From Patiria miniata (taxonomy: Eukaryota; Echinodermata; Asteroidea; Valvatida; Asterinidae): a stretch of 64,000 nt of DNA. The DNA lies in assembly GCF_015706575.1 (NCBI RefSeq), contig NW_024037052.1, positions 13,876,711 to 13,940,710 of the forward strand, written 5' to 3'. Below the pieces are notes generated by a model. It searched no databases. It was not told the origin of the DNA and was given only the letters and a program-made list of their open reading frames with translations. Positions within the stretch are counted from its first letter, which is position 1, and the number at the start of each line of letters is the position of its first letter. The translations under genes and the position numbers were made by a program. Shown here piece by piece: positions 43,076 through 54,299 of this stretch.

Positions 43076-43853
43076 CGTGCAAATTTAACATTTTATCCTA
43101 AAATAGAGACATCTCCACTTTAGTTGAGATATCTCTAACTTAGAGATAGAGATATAGATTTCAAATAGAGATATCTATATTAGAGACAGAGATATAGATT
43201 TCAAAATTGAGATATCTAGATTTTAAATAGAATTGTCTCTTTTAAAAATAGAGATATCTAGATTTCAAATAGAGATATCTCTATCAGAAGTAGAGATCTA
43301 CATTTAAAATTGGGATATCTAGATTTCCGAGTCAAATAGAGATTTCTCTATTAGAAATTGAGATATAGATTCAAATAGAGATATCTCTATTAGAAATATA
43401 AAATATAGAGATAGCCTATATCTTATTTGAAATTTATACGTACTCTCTAAATTCAAGAGTGAAAATTCACTCCATTCGAGTGATGATTCACTCCCACAGT
43501 CAGAAACTAGGGACTAGACGTTTTAGAGTGAAAGGCCTTCAATCGTAAAGATCTAGTTTTCACTCGAGCTTCGTCTGAAGTGGGTTTTTTTTCCAGACTA
43601 TTTCAATCAACCATAGGAGTGATTTTCACTCTAAACCATCTAGTCCCTCATTTTACTCTTTGGAATTTAGAGAGTATCCATTTTTAATAGAGTAGAGAAG
43701 TTTCTATATCAAATAGACATATCACTACATAAGTTTTTATAAATAAATATCTCACTTTCGGGATTAAATGCTATTTTGGCACGTTTGGAAATAGAGACAT
43801 CTCTGTTAAAATAGAGATATCTCTATTTCAGGAGTACGTGTTAAATTTGCACG
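43076..43853. mobile_element. MITE built of GAGATATCTC units, with a second MITE inside
   Basis: Ends CGTGCAAATTTAACA and its complement TGTTAAATTTGCACG. The body is almost wholly AGAGATATCTAGATTTCAAA-like units in both orientations. It is interrupted by the element at 43441-43676. Confidence 0.8.
43441..43676. mobile_element. Nested MITE, TACTCTCTAAATTC ends
   Basis: Perfect 14-bp ends TACTCTCTAAATTC / GAATTTAGAGAGTA, with inner pairing of GGGACTAGACG.TTTAGAGTG against its complement. TA may be the target duplication. Inserted into the GATATC element, so younger than it. Confidence 0.8.
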
Positions 43854-44902
43854 CCATAGGATTTATTCTAATACATAGGGTTAACTGTTTTTAGTTTCTC
43901 TGAACGTTTATGAACCTCAAATTGAGGAAGAAATTTAAACTGTACATAGTTAATCCTCGCAAGTTCGATTCTTCGATAGACATACAGTTATAATTGAGAC
44001 CTATTGGGCACTCAGAAACCATGCTTTTGAAACTCGAGTTGCGTGGACTTTCAATTTCGTGTTTTCTTTTCGGTGATACAGTGAAACATTGTGAAGAGTT
44101 GTCTGGTAATGGGCAATGACCGAAGGGCGGATGTCCTGGTTTAGTGAACGGAACAGTCGTGGTGCGTGGAAAAGGAACTTTCGTTTCTTCCGTAACTGCT
44201 GCTTAGAAAGCAATTACAGTTCCATGTAATGAAATGCGAAGCAATTTTTGCCATGGTTTTCATTCTGTTTGTTTCTGAATCACAGCAGACTTTAACAATC
44301 GTTTGCTTGGGCTGATGGTAGAATAAAATCAGCGTACATGTATTTTAAGTTGTTTTTGTAATGCAAACCCGGCACACAATAACTAAAACCACGATCAATT
44401 AAGACCGTCACGATACATTGAAAATATAACTTTTCCCTTAAGTGTGAAAAACTTGTATAACTCAAAAGTCAAATTATAATAAAAGGTCCTGTTCCCATTA
44501 AAAAGAGCCCAACCATTTTTATCAACCAAAATCTTCAGAATAATGTAACGTAAAGTCAATGTATTGAAGAAAAAAAAAAGGAATGCGATATTTATTGTGT
44601 AAACAATCGTCCCATTCTTGATTTTTAGCTATGAATTTGTTTCGAAACTCCCGTAATGCCTACACAAAATTGAAGCGGTTTCATTTTAGGCCAACTGATT
44701 ATCATTCTCAGCTTCTCGTGTCATAGGTGAATCGTAGACCACACGGTGTATTACTTATAAAAATGTCTTGCTTTCCCATCGGTCGTGGTTCATCGTTTAC
44801 GCGGTGTGCCCGAGATACGCCAGGATATCTTCCATAATTGGCGAGAGGCTCCGTGTGGGGAGTAAGACGATAGCAATTTTGATGGCTATGCATCCTATGG
44901 TT

Positions 44903-45390
44903 GCAGGCCAGTAAATAGGCACAAAATTGCCTACGCCGGCCAAATCACGATTTGCATCATGCCCTCAAATTCTCTACCACATTAGAGTATTTTGTGGGCC
45001 ATCAGCTTGAGGGTTTGTAAAAAGAAAGAAGGGTGAAAGCCGTGAACAGGACTGTGAGCTTCTATTTCTGTGGATTTTGGATGAAATCGGGCCCTAAAAT
45101 TGCTCAATTTTGCAATGGAGCGCAGGCATCATTTCAAAATGGCGATGGGCTTCAGCCTTATAGTTCAGGACTACTTTTAGGGGTGATAATCTTTGGGTGG
45201 AAATTTCTCACAAAAGTTTTGGCTTACCCCCTCCCCAAAAAAAATGAATAGAAAATGAAAGAATATGAAATATGCTTAAATCTGAAGCGTCTCAAACACC
45301 TTTGAGAGTTGTGAGTATTTTTTCCCTGATTTTTGGAAGTGGAGGTAGTTATCACTGGAGTCTAGTATAACAGTTTATTTACTGGTCTAC
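44903..45390. mobile_element. MITE with GCAGACCAGTAAAT ends, copy 2
   Basis: Same family and orientation as 21115-21576, with many substitutions and small indels between the copies, so both are old. Confidence 0.8.
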
Positions 45391-46009
45391 AACCATAAAT
45401 TATACATCATAATACATGTACGTGTTTATTACAATGCAAAACCCAGGCTGTGGATTTCAATTAAAACCGAGAGCTGAAGCTATATTTGATCATACAGGCA
45501 ATATAAAAACGCAGTGCATTATCTTGAGGTATATCGTTGCTATGGATTCCTCCCAAAAAAATCAGAATTGAGTCAGGTTGACACGCCGGTGAAGTTATCG
45601 GTAATGGATAAGGACAGACTTAGCCCATGCTTAGCCCTAGTACAATCGAAAGGAAATCAGATTTAAGAACTGATTCCTTTGGTTATAATAATTGTTCAAA
45701 GACATGAGTTCTTTATTACATGAATTTGTATATAGCTCGCGGTCGGTATTTAATTTGTGGTTTGCTAGTCTTTTCTTTGTATCGGGGAGGAAAATAGGAC
45801 CTAAAAGTTCAAGTACAAGCAGCATGTGCGAATCGAGGGCACCCGAGTGAAAACAATATTATTAAACTCGGACCAATATCTACATGTACAGGTAATAGTT
45901 TTTGTGAAGCAAATTAATCAAATTTACCCAGCGCATTGTCTTCTCTCTGATCTCAAAGTATGATACTGAAAGAAAGAGTAAACCTTAGTGAAGACTATCG
46001 GGTTCAAGG

Positions 46010-46522
46010 CAACCTCGTCCCAGTGCTTACTTTATTTCCAACCGCGTTTCCAATAGTAAACCCTGGATAGGAAACTTTCTTCCTGTATCCTGATTGGATA
46101 CCGCAATTGGCTAGTAATGGATTTTTTATCGCGTACTTGGTGCTATTATTCAAAACGTGCAGTACGTGTTTTCGCGATCATTCGTCCACGCCTTCTCGAA
46201 AATTCTAATTTCCTTTCCAATTTGCTCATATTAATATGAAATATGATACTGCATGTTGTCTGGATAAGATCGTAACAGTTTGATTTCAAAAATCGTGTTT
46301 TCGTAACTCACGACGTGCTCGCGCTGCTACGAATTGACTCTGTTTTTACCCCAGACACCGCATACAAAAACAAACGCTAATGTGTAACGCATATCCAGGC
46401 ACCAGACTGTTCCTCATTTGCATACGTGTGCAAAAATCTTGCACATGCAAATGATCCAATACCAGGGTGAGAGAGCAGGTAGTGATGGGCGCGTACTGCT
46501 CGACACCCTGGGTACGAGGTTG
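46010..46522. mobile_element. 513-bp MITE with 9-bp target duplication
   Basis: GGTTCAAGG stands at 46001-46009 and again at 46523-46531. The element starts CAACCTCGTCCCAG and ends with the complement CTGGGTACGAGGTTG. A 9-bp duplication suits Mutator-like (MULE) transposons. Inside is an inverted pair of octamer motifs at 46414-46454. Confidence 0.8.
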
Positions 46523-46531
46523 GGTTCAAGG

Positions 46532-49500
46532 AGACTTGGTGACCTGTGACCTGTGGTTACTTTCAAACATGGAACTCAGAGCTTGAACCATGTCAACAAT
46601 GATTTCTTTGTGAGTGCTGTGGTTGGCAAAGCTTATGAGCAGACGGCTCAGTCATAATGCGCGCATTGTTCATTTAGGGAACTTCGGAAATAACGGTCGA
46701 CTGTCAGACTGTTTAGTGCCTAACAGTGGGTCGTTTCATCAGTCCTCCGGAATGGATTAAAAGGACTACGACGAAAGACAAGGGGATCAGTGTGGATTTC
46801 AAATTGGGTAAAACTTGATTGAGCACGTTCTTGGAGTGGACAGGGCATGGGGCTATTAATAACTCCAAGGGACAGAGTAACGTTTAAGAGGAGAACCGCA
46901 AAGAACTTGAACTACGGAGTCATTCCCTGATTACTATAGCAATCCGACACAAATTGGACGTGGTGGAGGGAGAAACGAATATTTCGGCCTCCTTTCCCAT
47001 ATGACGATATGACTGATAAGATGCCAAACTGATTGTATATCTGATTGTCTTGCATGTTATTTCCAATAAATTTCCTCACTCCCAATATTGATCAAGTGTC
47101 TACAATTGCCAAAACTGTTTGTCTGTTATAAAATGGAAATGGTTGAAGGTAAGATTGGTAGGCTACATTTCCCCCCTACCCTTTATCTTATACTCCTATA
47201 CTTGGATTCATTTTCATTTCCGCGATAGACCGAAATGAGCGAGACTGCCAAAAAAACAGGAGCAAAACCATGACACCTTTTTCTTTTCAAGTAAAGATAA
47301 CAAATCTTTAAAATCACATTTTTTCCAACATCACCTTTCCCACTTGAACTAATTTCCCAAACCCCCCTTTATAGTCCAAAGTGTTCTTATTTTAGGTACA
47401 AACTATGAGCAGTCTGACTGTCTGATCTTGGGCAATAACGCATTTTTATTTGAAACTATATGTACATGTATACAAATTGAATAGCCAAGCCCCATTCCGT
47501 GCCTCTCTTATGCGAGCAGACCTAAAATTAGGCTAAATCCAGACCGGGGCTCGGCGCTGTTACTCCCAGGCATGGAAATGAAGTCACCATCCCTCTTCAA
47601 TCAGTCAGTGCCATGTTTAGCATCTGTTGTGCCGTGACTTCCCCACGACCTCTCCCTCGTTGCCCTGTCGTATATAGCAAGGGTTACAGTGGAGAAAATC
47701 AATTCCATCTGGCATCTTCATTTCCCGTTTAAAGATGACTGTCCGTGCTCTGAAAAAAAATTCCATCGTGTTTCTTCTGACGAATGTTACATTATATAGC
47801 ACAGGAAGGAAAAAATGCTACAATCCTGGCCAAATCTAGCGGGGCGCGAATGCGCGGTGTGTGCTCCATCATCAGTTGGAGAGACCAGGGTAGTGGGGGA
47901 GTAGGTGACCGTGGAAGGCTTATTTCCAAGTGTCCCAACCATTGTGGCCGGGATTGTAGGCCTAATCTCCTATTATAGGCGTCTGCAGCTATCCTTCAAA
48001 AAGGGCTTGTATTTTAAGAAATATAAGTTGTATGAAAATATCCATTTTTACACAAACAGGCCCACTTCGCGAAAAGACTGGTTCCCGGACTCTACATTAT
48101 TAAAGATGGACGGGAACCAGTTTACCCTGCAAGAGCAGCATTATTGTCACTATCAGGCCGAAAATAGTTTGAAATTTGTACAGTAATTATTCCATGACAA
48201 ACGTAGGACGATTTGTTTTCTTTTGACATCTCACCTAAACGTGAATAACTTTGGCATTGCTAGAAAAATAGCAACTTTAAAAGGAATCTATTTCTTGCAG
48301 ACGGTAGCGAGGCGTTTTCACTCCTTGGTTAGAGCAATACTTCCTCTATGATAAAACCATTTGCCTGGGAGTTTGCCAAGACTGAAGTAAAAATAAACAT
48401 AGGTTGTAATTTGCAAAGATAACATCAAAAATGTATCATCATGTAAAAATAGGCTGGTGGGCCCGAAGTAAAGGAACGGTTCTTCTAGTGTTAGTATCAG
48501 AGTTACACAGCGACAGTTTTCTTTAGAAATGATACACTTTGTAATTTAATAGAATAAATGACGTCAAGACATTTGGAGAATATCCAACAGCTGTAACTAC
48601 CGACATGCTTCTCAGTGAGGCTGATGGTGTAGTTTGACCATCTCACTCCTCGTCTAGTCTTGCCTTTTCCACCGCGTGCCCGATATAGAGGCGGTCTATA
48701 CCGTGCCTGGATCGGTACTGACTGCAAGGTTCTATACCCTGGATGTAGCGAGGGGATTAGGGGCGAGAGTGCCTCACCGTTTCCGTTCGGGAAGATTGAA
48801 ATGGGGCAGGTATCAGCATCAGAAATCAGATCAAAGTTAAAGCAAGTCCCAAAATAGAAGACAACGACAGTTTTCTGGTTAATTTACAGGTTGAAGCTAT
48901 TTTGCTTCTTATATTCGAAGAGAAAATGCTCGGAGTGCATGGGAGTGGAAGCTAAACAGTTAAATCACCAAATCAAATAACCCAGAGGTTAGTCTTTCTC
49001 AAACTATTTGTACCTGAACCCAAAGCATATCATCATCAAAACTGAGTAAATTGTATCGCAGCAGGAAACTTAATTGCTTCCTTTTCGATATGTGAATTGC
49101 ACAGTGCTGGCGCATTATTTTCTTCTGCATGTACATGTGTAGCTTTATTCTGCTGTGTGCAATTCTAATTCCGGTAACTGACGTGTGACGTGTTTTAATT
49201 TATGTTATTTCCATTTGTGTCTAAATTTAAAAACCGTGTCCAGTGTGTGCCACATTTCATAATTATGTTCCAGCTCCACGCTTCACTGCGTACAATATGT
49301 TCCGTAACACATCATCAGTTTCTTAATCCGAAACTGCTCTGGTGGCTGTCCCCATTAATGAATAATGTAATCAATCACCCATATTAACAGTTCTAATATC
49401 AATTGATGTAATTAGCAACAGAGCAGTGGCACTGAATAACCGTAGAGAAAGGACAAAGTTTACTCCCCAGAAATGTAAAGAAAGAGAAATGCATCCAAAT

Positions 49501-52500
49501 GGAGCCATACGATAAAAGACTTATTTTTGCATGGTAATTAGACCGTAAAAGTATATAAACACTGGCAGATGATACCGCAAAATAGCCGCTTTGTTCTAAG
49601 CATGAAATGGATCGTTGATGTTCTATACGCACTCGCCTAATTCTGCCGCTCCAATTACAATGGAGGGTTTGTATTGTGTTTATACTCTGTAGGCCAATTT
49701 ATCAGAAATCCTGACAAATCACCCTGCCCATCTATCAATGCTCAAGGCGTGAGCAAACAGCGCCCCAGCGGGGCAGCTATGCCCACCAAGCGAGGAACGC
49801 AATGGGGTGCTAGCGCTAATGGGTCTAACTTTCTGCAACTCTATCAGGCCGTCTCGGCATAAATCGGTTTAGACTTCCATTTTGTTCGCAGCAGTTGCCC
49901 ACTTTACGGCTGTTGTTAAGTGGCCTGAATCGTTGCAAACACATTGGCGATTTGTCGAACCTACGGGGCAGGTCACCATGTCATGATGGCTGCATGGGTC
50001 GAAGTTATCATCTTCGTCTTGGAACAGACAAAACGCAACAACCATTATAAGTTACCGCGCATCAACTGCCCAAACCACGGCCCCCGCGTTTATGCCAGTT
50101 CCAGAATTAACTGGTCACTCATAAGTCAAAGAGCACCAGCGGGATGCCGATAAATGTTGACCAAATTGGACCTATGTTGAAATGCTTATAGAAAGTTCAG
50201 GAAAGTTTGAATTAAAAGGCTTTTACACGAGACATTTTTGGTAGGAAGACGAACTGGGGGAGGGGTTCGGAATTTGTAAACTTCCCCTTCGCAGTCAACC
50301 CAAGACGCCACTGACATGTGTACGTGTGTTCATTTTCAACATGAAGATCGTTACAACATAAATACATGACAGGTACCCTATTTTGCCCTGAACTCGAAGA
50401 AACACAACCCCACTCTGTATATACAACCTTGACTTTTGGCTTCTGCCAGTAAAATGTTAATTGTGATCGTCGACCGACCGTCCTATGGTAGTTATAGTAG
50501 GCGCCTAGAGCAAGACGTGTGCTCATTGGCAGCATAAATCACTCCGATCCCTTGGGAACCAGACAACACGTCATCTTGTCTTAGACGGAAAGGTCAACCT
50601 CACGGGGTCGTAGACGGGTGGTTTTTAGGGGGGGGGGCTGAACCGCAAAAAGGATAGGCTGTGTCTCGACATAAGCATTGCGCTGCGTCATGAGACTGTA
50701 AGAGTTTTTGGATAGTACATGGTATACTGTTTAAAGTGATGAAATCAACTTGAGATGAATAGTTAATTAATAAGAACAAGTTCCAGGTACCAACCATATT
50801 TGATGAAAGAGCAGATGCCATACTACGGAATACTCGATCATCTCCGGGTCATAAATACAAACCGAATCAATCATTAAATGTATGCCAGAACCAGAACTTC
50901 AACAACAGGATGTTTTCCCAGGACAATGGGGGTTGGAATATCCCTCACCTTTACATGACTGTAAAAAGGTAGCCTAGGATGAAACATTGTTGGGTAATGT
51001 AATTTACCCAGCATTGGTATGATACCTCATATTGGGTTGAATTGGGTAAAAGCTATTGGAAAGAATTTGCCCAAGAGTGTAGACAGCTGATATTGATAAT
51101 TCGACCATCACTGGTCGAATTATCAACCCATTTTGCCCAACTTTAAAAGCATCATGGAATCTGGGAAAACATCACACTCAATATTTAGAGCTGAACTTTT
51201 TAAAACATTCAGTGGTTCTAAAAAGATATAACTTGACATTGTTTCCGTTCTTGAAAATACGTCTAGCTCCACGCCCGAAACTTCGTGTGATGTTTCCCGA
51301 GTGACTTTGGGATGCCTTGCCAACTCTTCTCTTCAGAATCAGTCCAGATACCTGCCGCACTAAATTAAAATAAACTTGGTCCAGTCCAGACCGCTTAAAC
51401 ACGGCTCTTCAAGTGGCCCCATCCGCTCATGTGAGCTAGGGTATATGTTTTCTGACTTAATGGGGAACAAAAACTAGAACTTAAGAAATTCCAGGGAGGG
51501 GGAGTTTCTTTTGAAATCAGTTTTTGACCATGATGCCTCATCAGTCGCCCTAAGTAATTGGTCACAAAACATTCGGTGATCTGTCCATCCCCGGGATTTT
51601 GAATTGGCACTTTGGGCTGGATTAACTCCCAGACGGCTTTAGGTTTTATACTGACATTTTAGTAAACACAGCAATATACTCAATGTTTAGCGGGGAAAGC
51701 TCATTTTGAAGGACTGTCGCCTGGTTAAAAATTCAGACTCGGGTCAAGGCTAAGTTACTCTCGGAGGTGCTACATCGCAATTCAATCATTCACCATTCTG
51801 ACAGTTCTTCCCTCTAGGTGTAAAGAAGATGTATCAGATTCCGGTATGGCGCCCTCGCTGTCAATTAAAAACAGATACAGCCGGTCATTCGTCTTATAGA
51901 GATTGTCCCATCACACCGTATCATCCTAATTAGCACCTCAGGGCAACTTTCATCTTCCCTCTTGCCTTGACGACAGATACAAACGATGTGCAGGTGTTCA
52001 TCTGAAGGTGGGCGTGGCTTGTCTATCGTCCCTGGTTATTGTTTTATGATAACTGCCAGACGAAAAGGAAACTAACAATCAAAAGAGCTAGACTTTGCTC
52101 AAGTCTGAGAACTTGTTCTCAAACAATCTGTGGCGGTGAACCATGAAGCTAGTAAAGCTCCATAAACCAATGAATAAACTTTAAGACGGATATGAGACAA
52201 AAGGCCGGTCGTAAAGAATTGAGAAAAAAAATTGTGTTGTTCCTGTGCTACATAAAATTATGTGTCCCAAAGATGTCTTTCCCCAATTAGGAATCTTTGC
52301 TGGTAAAATCGCGGATGGTCACTTCTGTTTCTTGCTCTATGCTTAATTGAAGCTTAAACACAGAAAGACACCAACTTAATTTTTGCGGCCATTTTCCAAT
52401 TTTATCAATAACAGCACCTACAGTCTTTCACGTCCTGAGGGAAAAAAATGTGCGCAGGGTTCGATTTTTTTCAAGGGGGGGGGGGGCTCGTTCATGAAAC

Positions 52501-53233
52501 ATGGGACGCTGTTGATAGATGGCAGAAAGGAAGATATCATGTTGATACAAACTGCATTGGAACCTTAATTAAGGGGCACTCAAAGCATTGACAACATTCC
52601 AACACTGATTGCCGACGGATCATGACTTTCTTCATTTATTAATTATACATTCAATACAAACCCTTAAAAATATATGTTCTTATTGTCATCGCATCACAAA
52701 TACAATCACTCTAAGGCTATTTGCAATACTACATATACAAAAAATCATGATTGTGTCATTTAACATTAAAACCATTAACACCATTTCAGTTGATTCACAT
52801 ATTTCAGAAGATGTAGCCTATGTAATAACCTTTAAGTTAAAATAAATATAGTTTATCTGTTCTCAAACAATGTTTATGTTACTGTTATAAAGTTACATTT
52901 TGAATGCAATGTCTGTTTCAGGAAATATGTTGCTGAAAAGTATCCAGAAGATGTCCCACTTTGATTTGTTTGGGCTTGAATTCAACCTTAGTTTTTGTGT
53001 GTAACAGAGGCTTGCCTAATAAAGACGTCCACAGCTAGTTTTATTTCAGACGTCATGAACATTCATGAGTGTGCTACTATATTTGGGCATCACAGGGTTA
53101 TCAATGAAAGTCTAAGTACAGCTGCAAGTTCGGAGTACATTTAGGAATTTTTGTTTGTCTTTAGGTCGCTCAATTGACAATTCTAGACGGGAAAAGCAGT
53201 GTTGACGTTTATATTTGATTTTGTGATGTTTCC
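46532..53233. other. Long stretch without recognised genes
   Basis: No frame with domain content, signal peptide or exon pattern was recognised in these 6.7 kb. Notable only: G-runs at 50625 and 52481, a perfect hairpin at 51093-51126, and possible regulatory content that cannot be read from sequence alone. Confidence 0.4.
51093..51126. repeat. Perfect hairpin, 15-bp arms
   Basis: TTGATAATTCGACCA, loop TCAC, TGGTCGAATTATCAA. It could be the core of a larger decayed foldback or a binding palindrome. Confidence 0.85.
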
Positions 53234-53743
53234 TTAAAGCTATAGTCCATCATTTGCAGCCATCCAAAAAGTAACTGGCGTAATTATTGTTGAAAAACAA
53301 ACTTGGTTGAAAGATAGTAAGGGAACAAAACTCCCTGTGAAATTATCCTTTCTGGGAAGCTGTCATTTTGAAGTAATCAACGAAAGAAGGCATTTCCAAC
53401 GGTGATTCTTAAGAAGCACCGTAGGAAAATTTAAATTAGTAGTTCGTTTTGTTATTCAGCGCAGCGCGCACAAGTATTGGAACGACGCACATCCGCGCGC
53501 GGTTGTTATAATTCGTCGGATCAGTGCGCTACGTCGCGTATAGCTGCAATTCAAAACATGATTCAGTAACTTTTGATTTGAAATTGAGATCTTAGAATGC
53601 TGTTTTTCTCGGAATGTACAGCTGAAGCTTAGCTGAAACTTCATCAGGTTAGTTGCTCAGTATCCTTCATTAGATTTTGAACTCTTTTGTTGCTTCAAAC
53701 GAACAAAATGCATAAATTACAAATGATGGACTGTAGCTTTAAA
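53234..53743. mobile_element. MITE, CTTAAAGCTATAGTCCATCA ends
   Basis: Left end CTTAAAGCTATAGTCCATCA and right end TGATGGACTGTAGCTTTAAA are inverted repeats, with CATTTG inside as in the family at 16456 and 22457. An off-centre block CATTTCCAACGGTGATTC resembles the palindrome of those copies, so this looks like a distant relative. Confidence 0.7.
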
Positions 53744-53944
53744 CATGAAGCAATCGGCCTTAAATAAGTGAACATTCGTTTGTGATACATGGCGATACAT
53801 GGCCTTTAATAATGCATTCTGGATTTTATTGTGCCATTATCTTGTCAACCTTTACGTACATAAATTTCATTATATTTGTGCATAATATTAAGTTTTTATT
53901 TTCTGTATTTTCAGTTTTACCGCACTCACGCACATGCACACACT

Positions 53945-54220
53945 CAACGATGATCATGAGCGTCGCGAGGGGGGGGGGGGGGCCAAGGGGGGCACTCCCC
54001 CCCCCCCGGAAAAGAAAAAAAAAGAAAAGCAAAACAAAAGAAAAAGAGGCACGAAGACAAAGTGGTGTAAATTTAATGAGTTGGGGGGGGGGATGTCCCT
54101 GCCCCCCTCTAAAACTGATTAATCGAGAATGTGTTGAGAAATACAAGCATTTTGGGGCAAAAAAATGTTTTGCCCCCCTCTAGAAAAAATCCTGGCGACG
54201 CCCATGACGGTGATGAGGAC
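53945..54220. mobile_element. G/C-run element with GGGCGTC ends, copy 2
   Basis: Starts near ATGAGCGTCGCGAGGGG and ends CTGGCGACGCCCATGA. Long G/C/A-runs inside. Shares its ends with 35805-36050. Confidence 0.6.
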
Positions 54221-54299
54221 AATAAATAAGTAGAGTCATTATCTGAGTCACTGGTTAATTGGCTGAAAAGAGGGCGCCCTGGCACCCCAAGTCTTACAC

